Below are positions 26,405-38,906 of a DNA stretch of 64,000 bases, one piece after another (position 1 is the first letter of the stretch; every line of letters begins with the position of its first letter). The DNA is taken from contig CASHSZ010000052.1 of assembly GCA_949358305.1 (NCBI GenBank), positions 124,001 to 188,000 of the forward strand, given 5' to 3'. A model generated the notes under the pieces. That model saw nothing but the letters and a program-made list of their open reading frames with translations. It was not told the DNA's origin and did no database searches. A program made the translations under genes and the position numbers. The stretch is from Strigamia acuminata (lineage: Eukaryota > Arthropoda > Chilopoda > Geophilomorpha > Linotaeniidae).

Positions 26405-29400
26405 GAAGGCAAGGCAGAAAACTGTTGAAGGAATTCCCCATCAAAACCAAGAGCACGGAAAGAAAAAGTATCGAAGCCAAGCTTGACTTTGTGAAAGTCG
26501 CGAAGGCAAAACCATAGACACTAAAAGAAACTTAGAACACGAGAGAAGAAAGAGAAGGGCCGTGCCATGATGACCTAGTCCAGACACCAAGGGGCTACGG
26601 CGTCGCCAATAGACACGTGGCGCACACGCAAGAACCTTCAGAAAATCCGACTGAACGGGTTTTCTAACCAAAACGACGTGAGAACATTGCGGGAGCTTGT
26701 CCGAAAACTCAGTCTGTCAACCCGTAGACAGACGCTTAAACTAAACGGAAACTAAAAAAGGGAGAACAGAAATCCTTGTCAGAGAGGAAAGGCGCTGGTC
26801 CAAAACAATCGTCCAACCAAACACCGAGGTTAGAAGTCTCAGAACCGAAAACTAAACGTCGTCGAAAAAAGGAAAACTGTCACAAAAACTCTTGATCGAG
26901 CATGGCCTCGCAAGGAACATGACATACATGAAGACTAGAAGAAACTTGAAACGCAAAAAAGAACAAACTTGAGACACGGCAGACTTCACCGCCTCGTTGT
27001 CCTCGAGCCAGCGCTCAAGTGGCAACGTGCCACGGAAACCTCCGTCCGCACGAAAACACGAGCTGCGAACTCAAACTTAATAAACTATTAAGGACGACCC
27101 TTTTCTAGAAAACAAGAAAAATGCAAAATAAGGGAATGAATGCGTTGACCCAGACCTATCGTCTGACCAACCACCCAGCATTCGTACGAAGAACTAGAAA
27201 ATGCCGTCAAGACCTAGGCACCACTCTTTTGCAAAGAGTGACCAACTAACAACTTACCCAAAGCCATGACCACCTAGCTAACATGATCACGCCAGAAAGA
27301 GGAAAAAGAGAACGAGAAGGCATGAAGCTCAGGCAATGCGAACCATTCGCAGCAACTGCCACGCAAAGGCGTTGACCGCACCCTGACTTGACATGAACCC
27401 ACGAAACCGCTAAGAGCAGAGAATAAAGAAAAAAGGAAAGACTTAGTCAGGTGACTGTGTAAACCATCTGCGACCTCTTGTCCACAGCGACAAGGAAACA
27501 CGCGCACGCTGACCCATCAACCACAACTTTATCTAACTAACAAGAGAAAAACGGTTCAATTATCTAAACAGAACGAGCACGTTCCGTGCAAATAAATACC
27601 GGCTAAAACGTCAATATTATCACTAAAGCTATTGGCCAAGTATGGCCTCACAAAGGAAACTAGCAAACCGGAACTGTGAAAACCAGCAAGAATTCCAAAA
27701 CACTAAACTTTCTGCTTTTTTTTTTCGAAGAGGGAACAAGTCCGTACCCAAATAATCAATCCATTTCCTCCCCACGAGAAAAGAAAGGAAAGGGACCTGC
27801 TTCTTTTTGAAGATCAACAGGTGTCATATGATACTGAAAAACGTTGGAAGCAGTGCAACTGCAACCAAATGAAGCGAAGCTACACTTCCTTCACGAAAAC
27901 TAATCACGTCGTTGAAAAGAAATTAAAACCGGTGGCTTTCTTTCAACCGAGCTGCGCTTTACGAATGCGCCTTGAACAAAGAGGTACCCGATGGACATCG
28001 CGTCCGCACTCGGGCCACCGTGTAGCCTGTTGTGAGCAGACTACCACGAAGACTGAAACTTCTTTAACCGAGGGGGGAAATAGAAACTAGATCTAGTTAA
28101 AACCCCATGCTCCAATAAGGAGGCTACCGTATGAACGCTTGGCCCACCCCGAGTCGGAACCAATATGATTGAACCGAGAAACGAGAGAAGAGGGAGGGTT
28201 GCTTGACGTCCCTGATTGCGAGGGGCGTCACACATAGACATGAGCACAAGGACTTGCCAGTTGCCAACCGCATTCCTGGAACCGGTAAGCAACTGCAAGT
28301 CGACAATTGACTCGCTCACACACCCATTGACGACATCTTCAATCAGCAAGCCGACTTCCGGAAATCGCCACTCTACTGAAAGCACGTGTCGTCCAATGGC
28401 TAAAACGTGTTGCCGAGTGCCGGCGCCAAAAAGGCCGCACACACACGTCCTTCGACCCATCCTAGAGTGGGCTCCCTGCCTAGTGCATGTCTGCCTCACT
28501 GCAGAGCTAGGGATGAAAGACTAACAACAACTACTCAGTCGCGGGAAGCCAACGTAGAAATAGGGGCCGCCAAGAGGCGCAGGGACATTGTCTCGGACAC
28601 GACATCTAACAGAGTATGGCAGTGCAAACCTGCCCTCTGAAACACATCGAATGGCAGTCCTTGCTGTGCACAGCAAGAACGACCATCCAAAACAAGTACC
28701 TATACCCTAACGCCACGCTAGCTAGCCACAACCCAAAAATAGCAAGCAAGCTATTTCCTAAACGAATAAGCTAAAATGTCCAAATTCTAAGGTTGCCCCA
28801 AAGAATTAGAATAACTAAACTTCCTTTTTTTTTAAACGATAAAAGGCGAGACTAATCACTAATGAAGACTCATGAAACGCTACGGACGTTTCCACGAAGA
28901 GACAGCGAAAATGCAGAACGTACATCACCAGCGGTAGACACTGGGTGTAGCGGTCAACAACAGAAACTGGACTTGCCCAGTGGGCGGTGCGGATCGGCTG
29001 CTCTAAACTTCCAGCACCGACAGAAGTCACACGCCTTTCTAAATCCAAACCCACTTGCAAACAAGTCGTAACACAATCTAACCGAACAGAAATTTGACGG
29101 ACAGATAAGAACCGACTGACCTCACGGGCCAGCGCTCGCTCAGCTTGACATGAGCAGCAAAAGAACGAATCTCGTTCTAAAAACAAGAAACGTTCTAAAA
29201 ACACACGAATACAAACGGGTGTGCCCTCTCCCGAAGCGGAGAGGTGACCGACACCAGATCTCACGAGGAAACTCGTGCAACACACGAAAGACATTGGACA
29301 CAAAACGTAAAGACCAGAGGTCGTCCACATTCCAAACACAAGAGCAGGCTCACATGACGAGAAGAAGCTAGATCACTCAAGGACCCCCCTGACCGCCGCT

Positions 29401-29695
29401 CTGATAGGCGGGAAGGACGAGAAGAGGGAACTGGTTGGCCCACAATAGCTAGTAATTTAACTTTAGCGTAGGGCAGAAAGCTAAAAGCGGGAGTTAATCG
29501 ACCCCAAGCTGACGACTAACTGGCCAACACCACTAAAAATCTGCAAATGTGACGACGCTCCTGTCAGTAAGCCTAAAAAAACTCTCAAAGAGTTTACACG
29601 TAACAAGGGAAAAACCCTGGGAAATTACAAGAACTCAAGACCAAAGAGCTTATTGTATAATAAGTTGGCGATTTCAAATTAAAAGGGAGTGGATT
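26405..29695. other. Outer element internal region, non-coding (3' side)
   Basis: About 3.3 kb with no recognisable gene. The open frames found (up to 174 codons on the minus strand at 28815-29339) show no protein family features. There are perfect palindromes: TTCGTACGAA at 27181-27190, an 8-bp stem with a 3-base loop at 27222-27240, and an 18-bp palindrome CTTGCTGTGCACAGCAAG at 28660-28677. The sequence is less AT-rich than the satellite and is interrupted at 29699 by the nested element. Confidence 0.7.
28660..28677. repeat. Perfect 18-bp palindrome
   Basis: CTTGCTGTGCACAGCAAG is its own reverse complement. It lies in the non-coding interior of the outer element. A role is not evident. Confidence 0.8.
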
Positions 29696-29699
29696 AAAG
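29696..29699. other. Target-site duplication, left (inner element)
   Basis: AAAG immediately before the inner element's left LTR. It is matched by AAAG at 38458-38461 after the right LTR. Confidence 0.85.
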
Positions 29700-31448
29700 T
29701 GTTGCCAGCAAGCAGTGATTGCTGCAAGAACCGGCAACTCACGCACCTCGTAATAAACATTCGAGCGATCAAATCTTCGCACAGCACTTTTAACTACTCG
29801 ACTCGATTGAAACCATTCTGACATCTGATAACGCATCTCATGTTTTCTGACTTGGCCCTCATTGTCCTCTCCACGTCGACCGAAACTCGAGAACCTGGCT
29901 TTTGCTCTAAACATGACGGTTGGCGGATATTCGGGCTCGAATATCAATATCGTCTTTCGCAAATCAAAGATGGCGTAGATTCGAATCTCGCGCTCGTGTG
30001 AAAACGAAAAGAAACACTCGTTCTTATTTGCGAACAAAAATAAAACGATGTTTAATCGTTCAAATCAAAACTATAACTACTTGTACAATCGCTTAGCTCG
30101 TGTCACAGCCTTTTATTACAATAGAAAAAGACACGAGCGCATTATTGACACAATAAAGGGATAATATCTCAACCAACACTGTCTCCTACAGGCTTCCGTA
30201 CTTCAAGATCACAACAGCCGTTGAGACCTAAGACTTAAACTTAAAACCTAATCTAACATTGAAGATACACTGCCAATAAACACATCTGAACTCAAAGAAT
30301 ATTTAAAGACAGTAACATAAATTAGAGTGAGGTGTAAACCTCAAAAAAAACCCGCAATTAACATTCTCAACGAACACAGAGGAGAATCTATAAAACCCGA
30401 AAATGCGCAACTTTGCCGCGAGGCGGCATTGTATGCAATCGCCGTAAAATTAAGCCTCAAGAAAACCTCGGCCACACACACACGATTACGCTTTTAATTA
30501 CGAATAAAAACTCAATAACAATTCTAATTGTTCGATGTGTTCCTGCAATTATTCATTTGGGTGCCACGGAACTATATTCTCATCACCCGAACTAAATTTG
30601 AAGATATCCGAGTGTTTCCCAAAACCCGAACCTGAACGAAATGACAAAAACTCTGTGAAATCACGTGACCTCTATTTTATCCCGTGAATCTAAATCGGAA
30701 CCAAAATCAACGAATAAATAAGCAACCAAATAATTCTAAATCTCAATAAACTCTCATAACAAGAACCGAACACGAAAGAATCTTTTTACTAAATCAACAT
30801 GAATCTCGGTCGATAACGAGGCTCGCTGCACCAACTGTCTCCTAATGGCGGATCCAACCGACCAACGCTCCTTGGTGACCAACGGAACTTCTCCTCTGCC
30901 CCACGCCGACTCATCGGATCTAATTCTGCGGTAAACCACATCCAAAGCTATTTATTTAATCGACTAAAAAGTTTCTGACCTAATATATTTAAATCTACAG
31001 CTTCAAAACAACATCTTTCCGAGTGCGCTCCGACCAGACCAAACCGCTCGATAATCAACAACGACTTCGCTTTTCGCTTTGAAACCCATCCTCGCCGTTA
31101 TCGCCTTCAATCAGCGACCCAATGCCTGCCTGTACCGTGTCAGATAAGTTCTCGAAAACTATTCAAACTAACCGGAACCGAAATTAAAAACCTTGACTTT
31201 TCCTTTGTAGATAAACCCGATGCCCGAACTTAACACAAGATGGCGCGACACGCTCACCTCTCAATTCTAACGTTGCGAACTCTTCGAGAAATTGAGACTT
31301 TTAAAGAAACGAAATGACCGAAACGATTCAGCTAACCCCGACAACTCACAAGGTAAACATTCCACGAATGGTAACTCGAATCATGCAAATGAACCAAAGT
31401 TTCTCTCCCTTTTCTGAATATTATTTTGTTGCGTATCTGCTCGCAACA
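29700..31448 (-). repeat. Inner element, 3' LTR
   Basis: 1749 bp, repeated at 36709-38457. Plus-strand ends are TGTTGCCAGC and GCTCGCAACA; in minus sense it begins TGTTGCGAGCA and ends GCTGGCAACA. It is long for an LTR. Short open frames within it (60-84 codons on both strands) recur in the other LTR and match nothing that I recognise. Confidence 0.93.
31427..31448 (-). repeat. Hairpin at LTR terminus (inner, 3' LTR)
   Basis: TGTTGCG, eight bases, CGCAACA: a perfect 7-bp inverted repeat ending exactly at the LTR edge. Stem sequence and position are the same as in the outer element's LTR. Confidence 0.85.
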
Positions 31449-31470
31449 TCGCTCCCACCAAAAAAGAAAG
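31449..31470 (-). other. T-rich box and polypurine tract (inner element)
   Basis: In minus sense: CTTTCTTTTTTGG, then TGGGAGCGA directly before the LTR start TGTTGCG. A T-rich box followed by a purine tract abutting the 3' LTR is the usual plus-strand primer arrangement of LTR elements, and it fixes the orientation as minus. Confidence 0.65.
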
Positions 31471-33625
31471 ACGATAGCGGGGGGAAATTTATACCTAATA
31501 AATTCACATCTTCTCTTTACTCGGACAGCCCATCTAACCTCGCTAATTACCACAAGTGACGTTGTGGAGACGCTTAGTATGAACAACCGTCTCTCTTATC
31601 TGTACCCCGCAACCCATCCCCTCTCTCAGGCTCCCATCTCGGACTTATCTCTTCCTTCCAAGAGACCGAGTGTAAGGACCTAAGAGGGAGGGGAATAGGA
31701 AATACAGACACTCTCTATTATTTATGCAAACAAAACTATTTTCGATTCACAGCTTTTAATCGAAGGACGCCAATGAGATTCGGGAATTCTCTATCTTCTT
31801 CCAGAGAAGGAACCTTTTCAAAAAATGATGCTCTCGTGGAGAAGGAGAAACCACCTAACTTCCATAATCTCGATTGTCTACGCCTTTTGCTAATCTCAAC
31901 CGGTAGCTTCATAATGTCCCGTATCGAGCGAAGTAACATTGCATCAATTTAAATAGACCTCGCTCCTCTTGAGAAAATCTGTTCACCCTTTTAAATTCCA
32001 GACTCTAACTCAATTCAACGGACGTCGTAACCTTACGACTCATGACTCTCGACACGGCTCAAAATTCACTTTACGTGCCGATGTTCTTTGACTATTTTAT
32101 TTTCTTTTTCGGAGACAACGACTTCCGGACCACTTAAAATTCCTTTTACAAACCGGAATCGTCTTCTGTTAACTCTCGAATGTCTTACTAAATTCTCTTA
32201 AATTCTTAAAAGAGGAAGTCAAGATTGCCGAACCCGTAGACTCAGAAACGGCGGACTTCTCTTTTTTGCTAATCCACTTCACTTGTCTTAGGCAACAACC
32301 TTTACTATCAGCTCTGTAAATCTCTAATATTTTCCTATCTTAATTCTGCCTTTGAAAACTCCATCAACTTTGTTTAAAAGAAAACCCTGTTAAGACCAAT
32401 TACACCACATGCTGCTATTTTCTAATGGAGGGGTTAGTTTCCTGTTGTTATCCAGTCAAGGACATTCGATATTTAACTGAATCCACCATAACTTGGGCTT
32501 ATTCTAAGCACCCTGTATTTTATTTCCCGTGTTAAATGTTTGAGTTAAGGGTGAGGGAAGCCATGAAGACTCTTCTATCTGTTATTTTTTCCACAATATA
32601 AAATCTTAGGATTAGGAAAACAGGAAATTAATCAAAAAAGTTTAGTGACCGTTCCTCTTCGGCGACCGACGGCGTGCACTCCGCCGGTGGCCGGCAGGAC
32701 TTTCCCGGACACATCTTGTCGTTTCCAATCCCAATTTTATTTTATATTCATATAATTCCCTCCCGACTCAAAAAAAAACAAGAAAGGAAGCTCTATTGCT
32801 AATCGGGTCCCAGTGACCAGGACACTTCGTGTAATCGCGAATTCGACTAAGGGACTAAGGGATTCGAGCAACCCATTGGTGTTTGCCATCTTGCATGTCG
32901 AAAAATCGATCATTCAAACGAAGAACCATTAGAATCACAAAGAGAGAAGGGGTGTAGAGGGACTTTATATCTGATTGTGTGCATGAAAGCACTGTCCTTG
33001 TCACATTAGATAAGCTGGTGTGAACAGGTCCTGTTATGTCCCCGCATTCGTTTTAGCTCTAAATAACTGCATCAAATAAGAGAAACTTCCATTTTCGTCT
33101 AATCCCGAGGGGAAAAGCGATTCATTCATCTAAATGGCTTGAAACTCCCATTATCTAGTTTGACTGTTATGAAGGTTTAAGAGGTCAAGGTTTTCTATTC
33201 TATTTACTTCTTTATGTATTTTCTAACCCTAAAAGGACAACGTAACCCATACGTGAACACCGCAATGCGAAGGACTTGTTTGCTAACTTCCAAACAGAAA
33301 GTCTTACAAAGCCATTACTTCACAAATTGAATCGTTTTTTCTGAAAATGTCCAGAACTCTCAAGATTCCCAGTGTTCAAAGGCGATTTCCGTTGGCTGCC
33401 TCTGAAGTAGAGCTTTCCGGAGGAAAAAGGAAAAAGGAAGTACTTATAACAGGAAAACTAATCTATCTCTTCTAGAGGAGAACTTATTGAAAAACTTTCT
33501 CGTTCTGTTATTCTTATGTTAGATGTAAAGGATTTTTCTATTCAGTCAGGATTTAAGTATGGTATGGATTGATATTTAGGAAGCGACAGCATGTATTTTG
33601 GCACGCTCGGCGCCAAGGAGTAGAT

Positions 33626-33658
33626 CCACTTTTCGGGAGACTTCCCGAAACAAAGTGG
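33626..33658. repeat. Bulged hairpin
   Basis: CCACT plus TTTCGGGA pairs with TCCCGAAA and AGTGG around a GACT loop, with CAA unpaired on one side. This gives 13 base pairs in a 33-base stretch of the inner element's interior. Confidence 0.6.
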
Positions 33659-34406
33659 CGAACTTTTCTAATACTGAAACTGTCAGAAAAAAAACAACTA
33701 AAGGTTAGATAAGGAGGAAGACTTTATTTTCTAAGATGCACCCAGCAGCAATGAATATCTCAACCGATCGGCTCATGTGGTTTTGACTAATGCCATAAAT
33801 ACTAACACCGACTGCGATATTTGACCAACACCTGAATTCGAATGTAATAGAAATTATAAATTCTTACGTCCAAACCTAATCTGCCCCCGATTTATTAAAC
33901 TTGTTCTAACTGTAATATCCTGGAGAATAAGTATTTCTACTGTGAAGATCTTCTATGCTTTCAAAGAAATCGATCAGGAAACTTCCGAAACTTGAAATCA
34001 CTAAATTCTCGAGAGGAATTGTCTGTATTTTCTTTAATAAAGAGCTGTATATAAGGACTGGAAGAATAAACTAAACCATTTTCTATTTTCCTAAGTGACG
34101 AGAAAATCGGGTTCTTTTCTGTTGGTTCTGGGGTCTTTAATTCTCAATAAACTGGGATTCGCTCCTTTTCTCTACTGAACCTTTTTACTGTCACCTTGTT
34201 TCTTCGGCTGACTTTACACGGCTCTTCCCAAATTAACAACCTCTTCGGACCAACTTGCACCGGACTAATTCTCTAATTGATTGCTCTAAAAAATCCTTTC
34301 AGTTTAATTTTTATGATCCCTTTTTATTCTATTAGCTGAGAGCTAATGATTGTTGCCTTTTCCTACTCTACAAGGAGGAAGATGGATCTCTATCTTTAGG
34401 TTTGTT

Positions 34407-34733
34407 GGACCACTGTTAACCAAATAAAACCTTTTCTCTAACCTAATACTTGGGCTTGATGGACCACTGTTAACCAACTAAAGCCTTTTTCTATTTCTGT
34501 CTTCTGTATAGGGGGGAATTTTCTTCTTTAAAACTTTATTATGCAACCTCGAGACTTTCCCGAGTTTCTCCCCTATCATTTTTCAATTCTTGAGGAGTGA
34601 ATTTAGCGCGAAAGTCTCACGCGTCAATTACCCTCTCCTCATTATGCTAGTGAAACTCGACGGACCAACTGTTAACCGACTGAACTTCTTCTCACTTCTT
34701 CTAGTGAAGCTCGACGGACCAACTGTTAACCGA
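34407..34733. repeat. Four copies of GGACCA(A)CTGTTAACC, paired at 54 bp
   Basis: Copies start at 34407, 34461, 34662 and 34716. The first two lack one A and continue CCAA; the last two continue CCGAC and are embedded in a longer near-identical unit (AGTGAARCTCGACGGACC). Both pairs have the same 54-bp spacing. The core contains the palindrome GTTAAC. It could be a degenerate minisatellite or a repeated protein-binding site. Confidence 0.7.
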
Positions 34734-36319
34734 CTGGACTTCTAAATTGCAAGCTTTCTAAATTAGACTGACCGTGCTGTTAACAGCTCAAAAGAGAAAG
34801 TTTCTTGCTACTAAAGGAATCTCCAACAACCAATGTAATATTTTCTTTTTGTAGCTCGTTGCTTCGAAAATAAAGACAAAGAATCACTGAAAATTCCTGA
34901 CGAACAACTTCTATTTCTAAACGGCCCTTTGCCAAAAAGGAAAATTAGTGTAAAGGTTTTACGTTCGTCTTTCTTATTCTGTACAATAAGATTTATCTCT
35001 CTTTGGTTCGATTTATTGCGAATCAACACCAACGGAACTTATTGCGCTCTTTTTCTGCCTGAGGAAGTATCAATTTCGATCCAAGTGACCAATTGGGACC
35101 TCCCGCTAAGGCGATGCTGCATTTACAGACAATGACAAACTCTCTCGTTCCTTCATTAATCTGAAATTATTCTTGCGCGTGGCGAATCATTTTCTTCAAC
35201 TAGCTTTCGACCCCCTTCAAAGCGCTTGGATACTTTAATAAAAGTAAAACCTCTTGAAGTCGACCATAGTTTTCTATTGCCACGGATGATGAAACCCAAA
35301 ACTCCTTCTTTTATTCGGCGTCCCGAAAACTGAATAGAGAATCGAAATTCCACGCGTCATCTCTTATTTCTTGCTAGCTAAATTTCCTCAAAATCCAGTG
35401 ATTTATTCAACGTATAAACTTAGCTTGCACTACAACTTCTTATGCTATTCACGAGTTGGACCCTTAACCTGGGGTGTGCTAATTCTCTTTTCTGGTCCTT
35501 TAAAAGGCTGTCCAGCTTCTTATTTCTGCATAATCCCAAATGGATACCAACCGCGTTCAAACTTAAGAGACTCGAAATTTTCTTTTCTATTAAAACTCAC
35601 ATCAATCTCAAAATTGTCGATTGGGGGAACCCACGTCTTTATCTATAAAGGGAATTTATCTTTCTGCCCCTGTTCTATTTATCGTGGACATGTTCATACT
35701 TAAATGCAACTTTCATAAACGTCGGAAATTAATTTCTAAACTCGTAATTGGAACTCAAATTTATCTCAAAGCTTTTTACCTTTAATTCATCAACGTGACA
35801 AAAAAAGGACTGACTAGAAACTTCAATCTCCTAAGAAAATCCAGTTCACAAAAAAAACCGACTAATTATGCATAAGCAATTGAAAATCAATCCCCCCAAA
35901 AGGACACACTTCGAACTTTGACTGTGATTCGCAAAACTCAACACTTAAAAGTTAAGATCGTAACGGAAATACTCCATATCGAACGGCGCTCACGAAATTG
36001 TCAGGTCGGAAACAACTCGAAAATATGCTAGTCTGAAAATCATACACACTAAAGTAAACTTTACAAGGCGTTTTTTCAATGACTCGTTTCATTAGGCAAG
36101 AGTGTCTTACGACCCTCGTTGAGCCCTGAAACAGAGCACGCCCCACAAATTAAGACTACCAATATACCGCACACCAAATCGAATCCGACATAACAACCTC
36201 GCAATACACATACACTAGCCGAACGAGACAAAACCCCCAAAAACAATCCTAAAACAACTCTAAGCTAACTTAAAACAAATAAACAATTCGAAAAAAAAGA
36301 AAACACAAGACTCTTCTCT

Positions 36320-36346
36320 TCTAGTGTCATTGCGTTGTGTATAACT
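36320..36346 (-). other. Leader block shared with outer element (inner copy)
   Basis: CATTGCGTTGTGTATAACT at 36328-36346 matches the outer element at 38914-38932 in 18 of 19 positions, and both are preceded by TCTAGT. In minus sense it ends in an ATG (CACAACGCAATG), but the inner frame from that ATG is closed after 21 codons. Possible roles: the relic of a gag start, or an RNA packaging or dimerisation site. Confidence 0.6.
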
Positions 36347-36347
36347 T

Positions 36348-37046
36348 CTAGGCTCGCCCGAGATTCAGGGTTCCGATCGTTCCTCCTTCTTTGTACGCCG
36401 ACTGCTTAATTTCCGCAACCTTCTTCATTCCGGCCCCGCGACGCCATTGTCCCTTCCGACGGCTCGACCGACGCTTTCGGATCAACCGACCTCCCGCGAC
36501 GTATTTTTCCCAAATCTCTTTCGACTTGATTACCGCCCGACGAGAGACCGCTTGCCGCTTCGCCCTCAACCCATCAGTGCGGGCACTTCTCTGTTGACGT
36601 CGGCTGCTTGCTTTTGCGACCCTGGGACTTCTATTCTCCTCTGGTTGCTGGCTCTCTCCTCGTCTACCCGACGAATCCTGGTCATCCACGGCACCACAAA
36701 AAGGGCTATGTTGCCAGCAAGCAGTGATTGCTGCAAGAACCGGCAACTCACGCACCTCGTAATAAACATTCGAGCGATCAAATCTTCGCACAGCACTTTT
36801 AACTACTCGACTCGATTGAAACCATTCTGACATCTGATAACGCATCTCATGTTTTCTGACTTGGCCCTCATTGTCCTCTCCACGTCGACCGAAACTCGAG
36901 AACCTGGCTTTTGCTCTAAACATGACGGTTGGCGGATATTCGGGCTCGAATATCAATATCGTCTTTCGCAAATCAAAGATGGCGTAGATTCGAATCTCGC
37001 GCTCGTGTGAAAACGAAAAGAAACACTCGTTCTTATTTGCGAACAA
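36348..37046 (-). other. Open frame crossing 5' LTR and leader (inner), coding doubtful
   Basis: A 232-codon frame starts in the 5' LTR, about 338 bases before its inner end, reads through the LTR edge and primer-binding region, and stops in the leader at 36348. Its last 120 residues are rich in arginine, serine and lysine, with no zinc knuckle, protease or other motif. The outer element also has its longest frame (289 codons, 38908-39777) across the equivalent junction, but in a different frame relative to the shared block. I regard both as probably non-coding. Confidence 0.25.
36675..36696 (-). other. Primer-binding site region (inner element)
   Basis: Minus sense TGGTGCCGTG at 36687-36696, 12 bases inside the 5' LTR, then TGACCAGGAT at 36675-36684. 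The first ten bases are complementary to the 3' end of eukaryotic tRNA-His (acceptor CACGGC, discriminator A, CCA). Complementarity stops after that, so the primer assignment is tentative. Confidence 0.6.
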
Positions 37047-38457
37047 AAATAAAACGATGTTTAATCGTTCAAATCAAAACTATAACTACTTGTACAATCG
37101 CTTAGCTCGTGTCACAGCCTTTTATTACAATAGAAAAAGACACGAGCGCATTATTGACACAATAAAGGGATAATATCTCAACCAACACTGTCTCCTACAG
37201 GCTTCCGTACTTCAAGATCACAACAGCCGTTGAGACCTAAGACTTAAACTTAAAACCTAATCTAACATTGAAGATACACTGCCAATAAACACATCTGAAC
37301 TCAAAGAATATTTAAAGACAGTAACATAAATTAGAGTGAGGTGTAAACCTCAAAAAAAACCCGCAATTAACATTCTCAACGAACACAGAGGAGAATCTAT
37401 AAAACCCGAAAATGCGCAACTTTGCCGCGAGGCGGCATTGTATGCAATCGCCGTAAAATTAAGCCTCAAGAAAACCTCGGCCACACACACACGATTACGC
37501 TTTTAATTACGAATAAAAACTCAATAACAATTCTAATTGTTCGATGTGTTCCTGCAATTATTCATTTGGGTGCCACGGAACTATATTCTCATCACCCGAA
37601 CTAAATTTGAAGATATCCGAGTGTTTCCCAAAACCCGAACCTGAACGAAATGACAAAAACTCTGTGAAATCACGTGACCTCTATTTTATCCCGTGAATCT
37701 AAATCGGAACCAAAATCAACGAATAAATAAGCAACCAAATAATTCTAAATCTCAATAAACTCTCATAACAAGAACCGAACACGAAAGAATCTTTTTACTA
37801 AATCAACATGAATCTCGGTCGATAACGAGGCTCGCTGCACCAACTGTCTCCTAATGGCGGATCCAACCGACCAACGCTCCTTGGTGACCAACGGAACTTC
37901 TCCTCTGCCCCACGCCGACTCATCGGATCTAATTCTGCGGTAAACCACATCCAAAGCTATTTATTTAATCGACTAAAAAGTTTCTGACCTAATATATTTA
38001 AATCTACAGCTTCAAAACAACATCTTTCCGAGTGCGCTCCGACCAGACCAAACCGCTCGATAATCAACAACGACTTCGCTTTTCGCTTTGAAACCCATCC
38101 TCGCCGTTATCGCCTTCAATCAGCGACCCAATGCCTGCCTGTACCGTGTCAGATAAGTTCTCGAAAACTATTCAAACTAACCGGAACCGAAATTAAAAAC
38201 CTTGACTTTTCCTTTGTAGATAAACCCGATGCCCGAACTTAACACAAGATGGCGCGACACGCTCACCTCTCAATTCTAACGTTGCGAACTCTTCGAGAAA
38301 TTGAGACTTTTAAAGAAACGAAATGACCGAAACGATTCAGCTAACCCCGACAACTCACAAGGTAAACATTCCACGAATGGTAACTCGAATCATGCAAATG
38401 AACCAAAGTTTCTCTCCCTTTTCTGAATATTATTTTGTTGCGTATCTGCTCGCAACA
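36709..38457 (-). repeat. Inner element, 5' LTR
   Basis: Second 1749-bp copy, at offset 7009 from the left LTR, with no difference that I noticed. On the minus strand it carries the terminal hairpin TGTTGCG-N8-CGCAACA at 38436-38457. As the 5' LTR of a minus-strand element it should hold the promoter; I could not identify a convincing TATA box. Confidence 0.93.
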
Positions 38458-38461
38458 AAAG
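38458..38461. other. Target-site duplication, right (inner element)
   Basis: AAAG directly after the inner element's right LTR, matching 29696-29699. Confidence 0.85.
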
Positions 38462-38906
38462 AAAATTCAAATACAACTAACTACCGTATGCACGGATTGG
38501 GCCGAAAATTCTCAATAAAACGTGTGCAAGCTACTTAAAAAACCGCAGGTCTAACTGTAGACAATTAAAGACAGGAACTCCCTAATTAATTTCCGACAAA
38601 AAAGCCAATAAATTCATATAAGCTACTCTTTAGTATCTTTAACAAGAAACTCATGACATTAATACTAGAAAACGCATTCGAGGAGGACAAAAACAGAAGT
38701 TTAGAGTTTAAGGGGACTCCAAACAAGGCGCAAATAGGCGTGGAAACTAGCTACACTTGCACAACGACGTATGCAGAAGCATGAAACAGAACTAACGCCC
38801 CAAAACTCCCAAAACAACCAGAATATCCCCCAAAAACCTTAAAATTAACATTTGATGAAAACGAGAAAATATAATCGACAAAAAAAACAAAATCTTCATT
38901 GCCGAC
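38462..38906. other. Outer element internal region, non-coding (5' side)
   Basis: No gene recognised. This is the continuation of the outer element interrupted at 29699. From about 38780 it has C-rich and A-rich runs in the same order as 36180-36319 of the inner element (CCCCCAAAAAC, then TCGA with a long A run, then TCTAGT), which suggests a shared ancestral leader. Confidence 0.6.

Larger units (their letters stand above)
31471..36319. other. Inner element internal region, non-coding
   Basis: About 4.85 kb with no recognisable gene. Open frames are at most 110 codons and have no family features. Visible structure: a 13-bp hairpin stem with a 3-base bulge at 33626-33658, and four copies of a GGACCA(A)CTGTTAACC motif in two pairs at 34407-34733. 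The 3' side (36180-36319) resembles the outer element's leader, with A-rich and C-rich runs in the same order. Confidence 0.7.
29700..38457 (-). mobile_element. Inner non-autonomous LTR retrotransposon, nested
   Basis: 8758 bp inserted in the internal region of the outer element. It has 1749-bp LTRs (offset 7009, apparently identical), TG and CA ends, and AAAG target duplications. The internal region is 5260 bp. Orientation is minus: a TGGTGCCGTG primer-binding-like site lies 12 bases inside the right LTR, and a T-rich box plus the purine-rich GGTGGGAGCGA directly abut the left LTR. No frame resembles gag or pol, and for almost 2.9 kb (about 31940-34810) no frame of 60 codons or more exists on either strand. 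It shares terminal and leader blocks with the outer element but not its LTR body, so the two are related families rather than two copies of one. Confidence 0.92.

Noticed and set aside
29960-29990. tRNA B-box-like GATTCGAATC in the inner LTR
   Set aside because: No A box, anticodon arm or acceptor pairing around it. It is a short palindrome in both LTR copies.
29700-38457. The 1749-bp direct repeats as a simple segmental duplication
   Set aside because: TG/CA ends, a 4-bp flanking duplication AAAG, a primer-binding-like site and a polypurine tract at the right places make LTRs the better explanation.
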